Shown here: positions 53,921 through 63,029 of the stretch, piece by piece
Numbering within the stretch: position 1 is the first letter of the stretch
Layout: each line of letters begins with the position of its first letter
NCBI RefSeq assembly: GCF_000311865.1
Contig: NZ_HE978582.1
Location: forward strand, 247,971-311,970
DNA: 64,000 bases
DNA from: Peptoniphilus obesi ph1
GTDB taxonomy: Bacteria; Bacillota; Clostridia; Tissierellales; Peptoniphilaceae
Direction of reading: 5' to 3'
Program-made: the position numbers and the translations under genes
Notes under the pieces: model-generated
Databases searched by the model: none
Told to the model about the DNA's origin: nothing
The model's input: only the letters and a program-made list of their open reading frames with translations

Positions 53921-53941
53921 AAAAGCTGAATTACTTCAGCT
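53921..53941 (-). terminator. Terminator of the folE operon
   Basis: AGCTGAA (53924-53930) pairs with TTCAGCT (53935-53941), followed on the reverse strand by seven T. It overlaps the end of folBK. Confidence 0.85.
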
Positions 53942-54755
53942 CTTTTTCTCTTAATTCATCATATAAAACTCTTACACTTTTATTTAAAACTGGGTGGACA
54001 AAGTGCGGTGCAATTTCTACTAATTGCTCAAGAATAAATTCTCTTTCTTGTATATAAGGATGAGGCACTATTAACCTTTCTGTATAAATTTTTTCATAAT
54101 CTACAAAAAGTATATCCAGATCAATAATTCTTGGCCCCCACTTTTCTATTCTCTTTCTACCCATCTCATCTTCTATCTTGTTCAAAATCCTAAGCAAATC
54201 ATCTGGATCTTCATATGATGATCCTATTACAATTTTATTTATAAAATCATCTTGGTCAGTTTTTCCCCAAGCCTTATTTTTTAGAAGTCCGGATTCTTTT
54301 ACTATATCAATTCCATTTTCCTTCATTAAGTCTATGGCTTCTTTGATATTTTCTTCCTTGTCCCCGATATTTGTTCCTATACCAATATAAAAATTCCTAC
54401 GTTTCCTAGACATTTTTATTGATATCATATCTACGCCTGTGTGGACAGGGGCCCATGGTTTTTTTACTTCTAAATCAACTTGTTCAACTATTTTATATTT
54501 TTCAAAGATAAATTTAATTATATCTAAGCAACTTGTTTCTATTAAATCAAATTTCTCTTTTTTGTATCTTTCTATTATTTCAAAGCAAAGCTCTCCATAA
54601 TTAATTGAATAATTAAGATCATCAGTTTTTGCAGCTTTGGATTGGCTGTAGTAAACAGATAGGGATAGTAAAAACTTTTGTCCTAAAGATTTTTCTTCTT
54701 TAAATACTCCATGATTTGCAAAAATTTCTAGATTTTTAATTTTTATACAGTCCAT
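53931..54755 (-). CDS. folK: Fused dihydroneopterin aldolase and pterin pyrophosphokinase (FolB-FolK)
   Basis: A 274-residue fusion. Residues 1-120 are FolB-like (IKIKNLEIFANHGVFKEEK, VKKPWAPVHTGVD). Residues 125-274 are FolK-like (FYIGIGTNIGDKEENIKEAI, RKRIEKWGPRIIDLDIL with the metal-binding Asp pair, IVPHPYIQEREF). Together they make the pterin diphosphate used by FolP. GTG at 54764 is in frame, but it lies in the GGGGTGG ribosome-binding site of the ATG at 54755. It is last in the riboswitch-controlled operon. Confidence 0.94.
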   Translation of the reverse strand: MDCIKIKNLEIFANHGVFKEEKSLGQKFLLSLSVYYSQSKAAKTDDLNYSINYGELCFEIIERYKKEKFDLIETSCLDIIKFIFEKYKIVEQVDLEVKKPWAPVHTGVDMISIKMSRKRRNFYIGIGTNIGDKEENIKEAIDLMKENGIDIVKESGLLKNKAWGKTDQDDFINKIVIGSSYEDPDDLLRILNKIEDEMGRKRIEKWGPRIIDLDILFVDYEKIYTERLIVPHPYIQEREFILEQLVEIAPHFVHPVLNKSVRVLYDELREKELK

Positions 54756-54766
54756 ATCTTCCACCC

Positions 54767-55246
54767 CTAGTATTTAATAGTTAAATTTTTCTTTTCATCA
54801 GACCAATTGCATTTGTCCCTTGCCGGACATCTAAAGCAATATCTAGAAAGTTTGTCTGCCATATAAAACATTTTTTCTAGGCTCTTGTCTGGATTTTTTT
54901 TATTTCTATGATTTTTTATTAAAGATATTATCTTTTTCTTATCTTCTTCTGAAAATTTTGTCGCAGCAAGAAAATGGGGAGTCAGTTCTGCCGATGCTAT
55001 TTCGTGTCTAGTTCCATCTTCAATTTCTTTTATCCTGCCTATATCATGAAGAAGGGCTGCAGAATAAACTAAGTCTTTATCAAAATCCACCTTATTTTCA
55101 TAGCAAAGAATCACACAAATCCTAGCCATGTCAATAAAATGTTCTAGATTATGCCTGCAAAAGATCCTATCTTTTTCTAAATATACAAGTTTTTCTAAAT
55201 ACTCTTTATAATCTGTTTCAGAAAAAATTATATTAGTATTTTCCAT
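54767..55246 (-). CDS. HD-domain hydrolase in the folate operon, with Cys-rich tail
   Basis: A 159-residue HD-superfamily protein: a first His (CRHNLEHFIDMARI), the HD pair in YSAALLHDIGRIKE, and RHEIASAEL downstream, all consistent with a metal-dependent phosphohydrolase. The C-terminus adds CFRCPARDKCNW, a possible metal site. It sits between folE and folBK, where the phosphate groups of dihydroneopterin triphosphate must be removed, and no Nudix FolQ is seen. Acting at that step is an inference; no direct proof is visible. Confidence 0.85.
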   Translation of the reverse strand: MENTNIIFSETDYKEYLEKLVYLEKDRIFCRHNLEHFIDMARICVILCYENKVDFDKDLVYSAALLHDIGRIKEIEDGTRHEIASAELTPHFLAATKFSEEDKKKIISLIKNHRNKKNPDKSLEKMFYMADKLSRYCFRCPARDKCNWSDEKKNLTIKY

Positions 55247-55800
55247 TAATATCCCATCATTTTAAAGGCTTCTTCTCTTAATTTTTCGTCTTCTTCAAGA
55301 ACTCCTCTTGCAATATAAGTTACTGTTGATGTTCCAGGTTTTTTAATTCCTCTCATGTTCATGCACATATGCTCTGCTTCAACTATAACTAAAACTCCCT
55401 TAGCTGTTAGATAATCCATAATTGCATCTGCAATTTCAAGATTTAGTCTTTCTTGAAGTTGAGGTTTTTTTGCATAAAGGTCTACTGTTCTTGCAAGTTT
55501 TGATAGACCAGCAACTCTTTGATCTGGAATATAAGCTATATGTGCCTTACCCCAGAATGGAAGAAAATGATGTTCACACATTGAGTAAAAAGGTATGTCT
55601 TTTTCTACTACCATTCCACCTTCTACTAGTTCAAAAGTTTTTGATAGTATTTCTTCTGCATCTTTTCCAAGTCCAGAGAAGATTTCTTCATACATTCTTG
55701 CTACTCTTTGAGGTGTTTCTAAAAGGCCTTCACGATTAGGATCTTCCCCTACTGCCTCAATTATCATAGAAACTGCTTTTTCAATTTTTTCTTTATCCAT
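55246..55800 (-). CDS. folE: GTP cyclohydrolase I
   Basis: A 184-residue type IA enzyme, first step of folate synthesis (GTP to dihydroneopterin triphosphate). The zinc and active-site motifs are present: [61 protein letters not shown] at 55824 extends the frame, but ATG 55800 gives the normal start ([10 protein letters not shown]). It is the first gene after a THF riboswitch and terminator, and its stop overlaps the HD gene start. Confidence 0.95.
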   Translation of the reverse strand: MDKEKIEKAVSMIIEAVGEDPNREGLLETPQRVARMYEEIFSGLGKDAEEILSKTFELVEGGMVVEKDIPFYSMCEHHFLPFWGKAHIAYIPDQRVAGLSKLARTVDLYAKKPQLQERLNLEIADAIMDYLTAKGVLVIVEAEHMCMNMRGIKKPGTSTVTYIARGVLEEDEKLREEAFKMMGY

Positions 55801-55842
55801 TATTTTATTAACATTCCTTTGCAATTTATTTTAAATATAAAA

Positions 55843-55864
55843 GCATTATCCGTACGGATAATGC
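55843..55864 (-). terminator. Riboswitch-controlled terminator before folE
   Basis: A perfect 22-bp palindrome, GCATTATCCGTACGGATAATGC cut as two 9-bp arms around GTAC, is followed on the reverse strand by TTTTAT. It lies between the THF aptamer and folE and is the likely expression platform. Confidence 0.8.
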
Positions 55865-55883
55865 TCCCGCAAATTCTTATTAT

Positions 55884-55966
55884 GAGCGGAAGCGATAAGA
55901 CATCGTGAAATTTCGTTAAAAAGCTACTTCCCATCTTTTTACACTTAACGCATCTTATCTACTCTA
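55884..55966 (-). promoter_or_regulatory. Tetrahydrofolate (THF) riboswitch
   Basis: On the reverse strand the leader contains the conserved THF aptamer elements in order: GAGTAGAT, GCGTTAAGTG, GATGGGAAG, ACGAA, then TTATCGCTTCCGCTC, whose end pairs with the start. It precedes folE and an intrinsic terminator, so binding of reduced folate should stop transcription. A promoter TTTACA-N16-TATAAT (56,004-55,977, reverse strand) starts the leader. Confidence 0.9.
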
Positions 55967-56007
55967 TACTTCCCCCATTATACCACTTATAGGTTCTTTG
56001 TAAATAA

Positions 56008-56037
56008 AAAAGCAAAGTATTAGTATACTTTGCTTTT
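56008..56037 (-). terminator. Terminator of the purine permease gene
   Basis: A 13-bp perfect stem (56008-56020 with 56025-56037) with a four-base loop, followed by T on the reverse strand. Confidence 0.88.
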
Positions 56038-56053
56038 AACTTAAATATTTTAA

Positions 56054-57382
56054 TTAAAATAATGTTGCTAGTATTGGACTTATTACCCTTAAGAAAAAGA
56101 TAATAGCCAAAGCTGCAATCATTGGTGTAATTTGATTCTTTCTACCAGTTATTAACTTTAATAGTACATAAGACATAATACCAAAGCTTATACCTTCTGC
56201 TATTGAATAAGCAAATGGCATCATTGTTATTGTTAGAAAAGCTGGTACTGCTTCTGTGAAATCTTTAAAGTCTATTTCTGTAATCGGTTCAATCATAAAT
56301 AAGCCAACCATTACTAGAGCAGCTGATGTTGCTGCAGCTGGAACTACAGAAAATAATGGGAAGAAGAATAAAGATATAAAGAAGAAAAATGCAGTTGATA
56401 ATGATGTTAAACCTGTTCTTCCTCCATCTGCAACACCACTTGCAGATTCAACAAATGTTGTAACTGTTGATGTTCCAAGTAAGGCACCAACTATTGTTCC
56501 TACAGAGTCTGCTAAAAGAGCCCTGCCAACATTTGGAAGATTTCCCTTTTCATCTAACATGTCTGCCTTAGTAGCAACACCTGTTAGAGTTCCAATTGTA
56601 TCAAACATATCTACAAACAAGAATGTAAACATTACAGAAAACATTTCAAAAGTAAATAGATTTTTAAATTCTAATTTAAAAGCAATCGGTGCTAGTGATG
56701 GTGGAAGTGAAAATATACTTGTTATTCCTGGAAAATGTGAAACCCCAAGTATAACTGATAAAATACTTCCTCCAACTATACCAAATAATAAAGCTCCCTT
56801 AACATATTTTGCAGTAAGAAAAGCCATTAAAAATAATGAAAAGAAAAATATTAATGATTCTGGAGTAAGTAAATTACCTTTTTCTAGGATTACTCCTTCT
56901 CCTTGTTGAATGATTCCTGCATTAGTTAGTCCAATTATTGTGATAAATAAACCTATACCAACACTGACAGCTTTTTTTAGACCAATTGGTATTGATGCAA
57001 AAATTGCTTCCCTGACATTAAAAATACTTAAGAATACGAAAATAATTCCTTCTAAAAATACAGCTGTTAATGCATATTCCCAATCGTGTCCCATGGCTAT
57101 AACAACAGTAAATGCAAAGAAAGCATTTAGTCCCATGCCAGGAGCAAGTCCGAAAGGTAAATTTGCATAAAGACCCATGACTAACATAGCAATTATTGAT
57201 GAAATAATTGTTGCAGTAAATACAGCCCCTTTATCCATTCCTGTTTGAGACAGGATATCAGGATTTACTATTAATATGTAACTCATGGTCATAAAAGTAG
57301 TAAGTCCAGCTAGAAATTCTGTTCTAGGATCTGAATTATACTTTTTCATTTTGAATTTTTTTTCTAAAAAACTTGTTTCCAT
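56054..57382 (-). CDS. NCS2 family guanine/hypoxanthine permease (AzgA/PbuG-like)
   Basis: A 442-residue permease with about 13 membrane helices. The start SDPRTEFLAGLTTFMTMSYI, the central FVDMFDTIGTLTGVA and SVGTIVGALLGTSTVTTFVESA are hallmarks of the AzgA/PbuG branch, which imports adenine, guanine or hypoxanthine. It is monocistronic. I looked for a purine riboswitch in the 110 bases upstream and saw none, so its control differs from B. subtilis pbuG. Confidence 0.93.
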   Translation of the reverse strand: METSFLEKKFKMKKYNSDPRTEFLAGLTTFMTMSYILIVNPDILSQTGMDKGAVFTATIISSIIAMLVMGLYANLPFGLAPGMGLNAFFAFTVVIAMGHDWEYALTAVFLEGIIFVFLSIFNVREAIFASIPIGLKKAVSVGIGLFITIIGLTNAGIIQQGEGVILEKGNLLTPESLIFFFSLFLMAFLTAKYVKGALLFGIVGGSILSVILGVSHFPGITSIFSLPPSLAPIAFKLEFKNLFTFEMFSVMFTFLFVDMFDTIGTLTGVATKADMLDEKGNLPNVGRALLADSVGTIVGALLGTSTVTTFVESASGVADGGRTGLTSLSTAFFFFISLFFFPLFSVVPAAATSAALVMVGLFMIEPITEIDFKDFTEAVPAFLTITMMPFAYSIAEGISFGIMSYVLLKLITGRKNQITPMIAALAIIFFLRVISPILATLF

Positions 57383-57496
57383 ATTATTCCCTCCTAAAAA
57401 ACATTATAGCAAATATTATTATATATTTTGCAATATACTTTATATTATAAAATTAAATATATAAAAAGGGTATAATTAATAGTTAAGGAGGCCAAA

Positions 57497-60391
57497 ATGA
57501 AATCTTATAAATTAATTGATCAAGAATACATTAAAGATGTAAATTCTGATGTAAAAATATATGAACACATAAAAACTAAGGCTAAGGTTTTGACCCTAGC
57601 AAACGATGATAATAATAAAGCTTTTTCAATATCTTTTAGAACTATTCCAGAAGACTCAACAGGCACTGCCCATATAGTTGAACACTGTGTGCTTTCTGGT
57701 TCTAGAAAATATAGGACAAAAGAACCTTTTATGGATATGATCAGAGGCAGCATGCAAACTTTTTTAAATGCAATGACTTATCCAGACAAGACCATGTATC
57801 CAATTTCTACTAGAAATAAAAAAGATTTTTATAATCTTATGGATGTATATTTAGATTCAGTCTTTTATCCTATGATGTATGAAAAAGAAGAAATATTTAG
57901 ACAAGAAGGCTGGCACTATGAATTAGAAGATAAGGATAAGGATCTAATCTATAACGGAGTTGTCTACAACGAAATGAAGGGAGTTTATTCAGATCCACAA
58001 AATATTGTTTCTGATTTAGTAACTTTTAACCTTCACAAGGATTCTTCTTATGGAATTGATTCAGGTGGAGATCCAAAAGAAATTCCAAATCTTTCCTATG
58101 AAAACTTTTTAAAATTCCATAAAAAATTCTACCATCCTTCAAATTCCTACATCTATCTATATGGCGATTTAGACATGGAAGAAGCCATGGACTATATAGA
58201 CAAAAACTATTTATCTGATTTTGACTACCAAGAAGTAGATTCAAAAATTATTTTAAATCCTGCCTTTGATGAAGAAAAAGTTGTTGAAGATAGCTATTCT
58301 GCATCAGAAGATGAAATGGGAGAAAATAAAGACTATCTTGCCTACAGCTGGTGCATTGGAAAAAGTGATAATAAATTAGATTTATTTATGCAAAACTTTT
58401 TACTAGAGCTTTTAGTAAATTCAGAATCAGCTCCTTTAAAAAGAGCCTTGCTTGAAAAAAATCTAGCAGAAGATATATATGGAGAAAGTTCATCATCTCT
58501 TGCCCTTGATTTTTCAATTATTGCAAAAAATACAGAGGCTGCAAGAAGAGATGAATTCAAAGAAACAATATTTTCCTGCCTAGAAGACCTAGTTAAAAAT
58601 GGAATAAATAAAGATCTTTTACAAGCAACTCTAAATAAATTTGAATTTACATTTAGAGAAGGCGGCGGCACAATGAAATCCATCATCTACAACATCAGGG
58701 CCATGAACACCTGGCTTTATGATAAATCGCCAATTGATGGATTAAAAACTGATGACTTGATAAAAGAACTTCATGAAAATATAAAGACTGATTTCTTTGA
58801 AAAATATATAGAAAAAAATCTCTTAAACAATAAATACGCCCTTCTTCTTTCAGTAAAACCAGAGCTTAACAAGGCAAAAAAAGAAAATGAAAAGATAAAA
58901 AATGACTTGCAAGAATATAAAAAATCTCTAAGTGATGAAGAAATCCAAAAACTTATAGACGATACAAAAAAATTATTTGATTTTCAACTTTCAGACGACT
59001 CAAAAGAAGCAAAAGCAAGCATACCAAGCCTTGATATAGAAGATATTTCAAAAGAAATAACCCATATTCCAAGACAAGAAGAAGAAAAAGATGGAGTTAA
59101 ATATTTATTTAATGAACAATTTACAAACGGAGTAAATTATGTAATTTTTTCTTTCGATGCCAATCACATAGAAAAAGAAGATTTAGAAGATCTTTCTTTG
59201 ATGACAAGACTACTAGGCAGACTTTCTACTAAAAACCACGACTACAATGAAATTGACACAAGCATTTATAAAATAATGGGTGGATTTTCTGTAAACCCAT
59301 CAGTCTATGCAAACTTTAAAGACCAAGATGACCTAAATGCAAGAGTAAACTTATCTTTTAAAACCCTAGATACAAACTTTGAAAAAACTCTAGACCTTTT
59401 AAAAGAAATACTTGAAAGCTCTGACTTTGATGATAAGAAGAGAATAAAAGAAATATTATTAATAGATAAGTCCTCAATAGAAGCTGCCCTACTACAAAGC
59501 GGCCATGTAATTATGATGGACACAGTGAGAAGCTACTATTCAAAACAAGCAGCCTATAGTTCAAAGCTTGCTGGTTTGGATAATTATTTCTACCTAATCG
59601 ATTTATTAAATAATTTCGATGAAAAGTGGGAAAACTTTAGAGATTCTATGAAAAAACTTGCAAAATCTTATCTAAATTCAAATAAATTAATTATAAACTT
59701 CACATCATCAAAAGAAGCTTATGAAAAAAATAAAGTATACCTAGAAAACTTTGCAAAAACTCTAGAAAATAAGGAAAATAAAAAAGCAGACTTTGCCTTT
59801 GAAAAAAATCCTAGAAACGAAGGCTTTGCAATCTCTTCAAACGTTCAATACATTTCAAAAGGTTATGACTTAAAAGATTTAGGACTTGAATACAAGGGTT
59901 CCTACTCTGTATTATCAAATATAGTTTCATCAACTTATTTGCACGACAATATCAGGGCAAAAGGTGGTGCCTACGGCGGAGGAATGAGACTTTCAATAAC
60001 AGGAGATCTACAAACCTACTCTTACAGAGATCCAAACCTTGTAAATACAATAGATGTTTATAATAATATCTATAAATTTATAGAAAGTCTTGAACTAGAC
60101 CAAGAAAGCATCAAAAACTTTATAATTGGAACAATGAACACCTTTGACCCAATGCTTTCAGAACAAGCAAAAGGCAGCCTAAACTTTGCAAGATATATGA
60201 CAGGCATAAGCGAGGAAATAATTTCTAAATACAAGGAAGAAGCAATTAAGACAAATCTTAGCGAGCTAAAAGAAACAGCATCCTATATAAAAGAAGCCAT
60301 GGACAAAAATTATTTATGTGCAATTGGCGGAGAAGATATATTAGAAGAAAATAAAGATTTATTTAAAACAATTAAAAAATTAAAAAATTAA
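57497..60391 (+). CDS. M16C-family zinc metalloprotease (presequence-protease-like)
   Basis: A 964-residue insulinase-superfamily peptidase of the PreP/HypA type. The inverted zinc motif is His59-x-x-Glu62-His63 (GTAHIVEHCVLSG), and the third Glu ligand is in GVVYNEMKGVYSD. The M16C-associated middle domain and the C-terminal half with the Arg/Tyr-type substrate site (RAKGGAYGGGMRLS) are complete. No signal peptide is seen, so it is probably cytoplasmic and degrades short peptides. It has an AAGGAGG ribosome-binding site and its own terminator. Confidence 0.93.
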   Translation: MKSYKLIDQEYIKDVNSDVKIYEHIKTKAKVLTLANDDNNKAFSISFRTIPEDSTGTAHIVEHCVLSGSRKYRTKEPFMDMIRGSMQTFLNAMTYPDKTMYPISTRNKKDFYNLMDVYLDSVFYPMMYEKEEIFRQEGWHYELEDKDKDLIYNGVVYNEMKGVYSDPQNIVSDLVTFNLHKDSSYGIDSGGDPKEIPNLSYENFLKFHKKFYHPSNSYIYLYGDLDMEEAMDYIDKNYLSDFDYQEVDSKIILNPAFDEEKVVEDSYSASEDEMGENKDYLAYSWCIGKSDNKLDLFMQNFLLELLVNSESAPLKRALLEKNLAEDIYGESSSSLALDFSIIAKNTEAARRDEFKETIFSCLEDLVKNGINKDLLQATLNKFEFTFREGGGTMKSIIYNIRAMNTWLYDKSPIDGLKTDDLIKELHENIKTDFFEKYIEKNLLNNKYALLLSVKPELNKAKKENEKIKNDLQEYKKSLSDEEIQKLIDDTKKLFDFQLSDDSKEAKASIPSLDIEDISKEITHIPRQEEEKDGVKYLFNEQFTNGVNYVIFSFDANHIEKEDLEDLSLMTRLLGRLSTKNHDYNEIDTSIYKIMGGFSVNPSVYANFKDQDDLNARVNLSFKTLDTNFEKTLDLLKEILESSDFDDKKRIKEILLIDKSSIEAALLQSGHVIMMDTVRSYYSKQAAYSSKLAGLDNYFYLIDLLNNFDEKWENFRDSMKKLAKSYLNSNKLIINFTSSKEAYEKNKVYLENFAKTLENKENKKADFAFEKNPRNEGFAISSNVQYISKGYDLKDLGLEYKGSYSVLSNIVSSTYLHDNIRAKGGAYGGGMRLSITGDLQTYSYRDPNLVNTIDVYNNIYKFIESLELDQESIKNFIIGTMNTFDPMLSEQAKGSLNFARYMTGISEEIISKYKEEAIKTNLSELKETASYIKEAMDKNYLCAIGGEDILEENKDLFKTIKKLKN

Positions 60392-60403
60392 TATATCTTA
60401 AAT

Positions 60404-60444
60404 AAGATACCCTCTCTACTATTTCTAGTAAAGAGGGTATCTTT
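60404..60444 (+). terminator. Terminator of the M16C protease gene
   Basis: A 12-bp perfect stem (60404-60415 with 60432-60443) and following T residues. Confidence 0.85.
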
Positions 60445-60450
60445 GCATTA

Positions 60451-60478
60451 AAAAAGGACTAGGTGTTTACTAGTCCTT
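60451..60478 (-). terminator. Terminator of the mprF transcript
   Basis: AAGGACTAG (60454-60462) pairs with CTAGTCCTT (60470-60478), followed on the reverse strand by TTTTT. It is a separate hairpin from the converging protease terminator. Confidence 0.85.
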
Positions 60479-60482
60479 AATT

Positions 60483-63029
60483 TTAACTTAATTTTTCTTG
60501 TTTTTTCCCAGCCAACATATCCAGGATAAATATTGCTATTACATTATAAAATAGCCAGGTTTTTTTGCTATAACTTAGGTAGGCCGGTGTCCAAATTGGG
60601 AAAAATTTTTCCTTATATGCTCTGAGTCCTTCAAAAGAATAAAATCTGTAGCCAAATTTATATATTAAATAGGCAAATTTTTCTTCTGTGAAGCTGTTTG
60701 CATTTATGCCTACATTTGAAAACGGCGACATGCCCATGTTAAAATATTTTCTTCCATTTTGACTTTCGTAGATAAATAAGTTTAAGAATAGAAAATCCAT
60801 AACTCCACTTGGAGCTCTTTCTCTGTCATATCTCATTAAGTCTACTGTAGTCCATTCTTTTTCTGAGTTTGGCATTATATTTGTAAAGGCTATTATTTGT
60901 CCATCTTCTTTTGCCACTGCTATTTCGCAAATTTCCAAATAGTCTTTCCTAAAATAACCTAGAGAAAATCCTTTTTCCTTCCTTCCGCCTAGCCAGCTAT
61001 CAGAAACTTTTTTAAGCTCATTCAAAGTTTCTTTATTATGAGGTGGTTTTATGATTTCAAATTCTATTCCATTTTTAGCAAATTTTGACATTACATTCCT
61101 ATTTGCCTTGTTTTTTCTTCCTTCTAGATTGAAGTTTTCTATTGGAATAGCTGCTTTTTCTCCAAATTTTATAAAGTTATAACCATAGTCGTGGAGTTTT
61201 ATTGTTTGTTTTTCTTCTATTTCATAAAAAACTGGATTGTAACAATACTCATCTGCTTCTTTTATAAATTTTTCTATTAATTTTGGGATATCTTCTGGAT
61301 CTCCAAAGGCATTTCCCATTACTATGATCTTGCTCTTTAATGTATATATAGAAATCGCCGCACTTGGAACTTTTATAGTTTGTCCTGAATCATCTTTTTC
61401 TTCTCTGTAATAGTAGTAAATATCTTTATCGCCAACTAGGGCAAGGCTGGTTTCAGGATCGCAGTCATATTTTTTTATTAGATTTAAAACTTTTTTCCTA
61501 TCCAAACTTTCTCCAAGCTTTACCCTAGCTGCTTTTAAGTAGTATAGAAGAGGATAAGATAGGGCGAATAAAACTAAGATAATAACTGCAATTTCTAAGA
61601 AAGACTCTTCAAAAGGAATTATTAAAAAGTCATATTTATTTTCACTTACAAAATAATAATTAGATGTTGTTAGTACTACTGTGATTGCACTTACTAAAAT
61701 AAAAATCATTAAATCAATTGTAATATTTTCAAGTGAGTAGATAAGTTGTTTTCTGTAGTGGATTTCCCTTGAGAATATATTTAACACCAGGCAAATTAAT
61801 ATATAGATTATTTCAATAATTCCAAAATTTGTGGCAATTGAATAAATCAATGCCAAAATTAAATACAATAAGGTTGCTTTTTTTGCTCTTACAACTTTTA
61901 ATTTATTGGCACGGCCAAGAATTATAAAAGAAAATCCAAATACTAAACTTGGAAATTGATAAATCAAGTTAGCATCAAATTTGTTAAGGTCTTTTAAAAT
62001 TTCTATATCCAAAGTTTCATCTGGTGCTGCTATTGAAAATAACATAAATATTCCCAATACATATAGCATAAAAGATAATATATCTAGTCCTATAGACTTT
62101 ACTATTTTCGAGGGAAGCTGGTCATTCTTTTCATCAAACACAGATCCTAAATCTTTTACAAATAAAATAAGTCCTAGTGCAAATGGTAATAAATAATAAA
62201 ATATACGGTAAAGCAAAAGCCAAGTAAGCACCAATTCTTTATCTATACCAATGGATGCAAAAGCAGTAATCGCAACTATATCCATAGATCCAAGGCCACC
62301 TGGTATAAAGGATGCAAGCCCTGCAAGATTTGCTATTGTAAAGATTGAAACTATTACAATTGGATTTAATTTTATGCCTAGAAAATATCCTATGCTTGCA
62401 AAAAATATACAAGCAAAAGACCATTCAAAAATTGATGTAATAGATACTTTTAGTCTATAAATTTTTGAAATTGGCATTGTTTCATTTTTAATTTTTGAAA
62501 GTAAAATTATTACCGGATAATAAAAAATTCCTCCTAGTAATATATATTTATAATTTATTAGTATATGACTCCTCGATATAAGTAGGTAAAGCATAGATAT
62601 AACTGCAAGCAAGGATATACCGACAAAGTCAAATAAGAATGATTTTACTAAAAATTTTAGAAAAGATTTATCATCTTTTTCTTCTCCAAAATACCTCATC
62701 CTAAGCCCTATGTTTATAACTCCTCCAAAGCCTATCAGGTTGTTAAAAGAATTTATTACAATAGATTTTTTTGCAATTTCTAGCTTGGTCTTTTCACTTT
62801 GAAATTCTTTATTCATCAATAAATCATAATTTATCATTGGACTTACTGCTATAAATCCAAAAATCATAAGAATGAATAACTTTATCAATCCAAAACTTTG
62901 GAATATATTTGAGACTTCTTCTATAGATATCTCTTTTTTTAATTTTGATATTTCAAGTATTACCAATACCACAACTATTGATAAAAATATCGGCTTTATA
63001 TAATCAAGTATTTTCTTAAATTTCTTCAA
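60483..63029 (-). CDS. mprF: MprF: phosphatidylglycerol lysyltransferase/flippase
   Basis: An 848-residue bifunctional protein. About 13 membrane helices in residues 1-520 form the lysyl-phosphatidylglycerol flippase (LAGLASFIPGGLGSMDIVAI is characteristic). The C-terminal DUF2156 synthase domain has ALVGDKDIYYYYREEKDDSG and TVDLMRYDRERAPSGVMDF. It adds lysine (or alanine) from tRNA to phosphatidylglycerol, which lowers surface charge and protects from cationic peptides. Its start overlaps the hydrolase gene by 14 bases. Confidence 0.94.
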   Translation of the reverse strand: MKKFKKILDYIKPIFLSIVVVLVILEISKLKKEISIEEVSNIFQSFGLIKLFILMIFGFIAVSPMINYDLLMNKEFQSEKTKLEIAKKSIVINSFNNLIGFGGVINIGLRMRYFGEEKDDKSFLKFLVKSFLFDFVGISLLAVISMLYLLISRSHILINYKYILLGGIFYYPVIILLSKIKNETMPISKIYRLKVSITSIFEWSFACIFFASIGYFLGIKLNPIVIVSIFTIANLAGLASFIPGGLGSMDIVAITAFASIGIDKELVLTWLLLYRIFYYLLPFALGLILFVKDLGSVFDEKNDQLPSKIVKSIGLDILSFMLYVLGIFMLFSIAAPDETLDIEILKDLNKFDANLIYQFPSLVFGFSFIILGRANKLKVVRAKKATLLYLILALIYSIATNFGIIEIIYILICLVLNIFSREIHYRKQLIYSLENITIDLMIFILVSAITVVLTTSNYYFVSENKYDFLIIPFEESFLEIAVIILVLFALSYPLLYYLKAARVKLGESLDRKKVLNLIKKYDCDPETSLALVGDKDIYYYYREEKDDSGQTIKVPSAAISIYTLKSKIIVMGNAFGDPEDIPKLIEKFIKEADEYCYNPVFYEIEEKQTIKLHDYGYNFIKFGEKAAIPIENFNLEGRKNKANRNVMSKFAKNGIEFEIIKPPHNKETLNELKKVSDSWLGGRKEKGFSLGYFRKDYLEICEIAVAKEDGQIIAFTNIMPNSEKEWTTVDLMRYDRERAPSGVMDFLFLNLFIYESQNGRKYFNMGMSPFSNVGINANSFTEEKFAYLIYKFGYRFYSFEGLRAYKEKFFPIWTPAYLSYSKKTWLFYNVIAIFILDMLAGKKQEKLS

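Noticed and set aside
57383-57496. Possible purine riboswitch upstream of the purine permease
   Set aside because: I looked for the conserved loop and stem elements and saw none; the stretch is too short and AT-rich.
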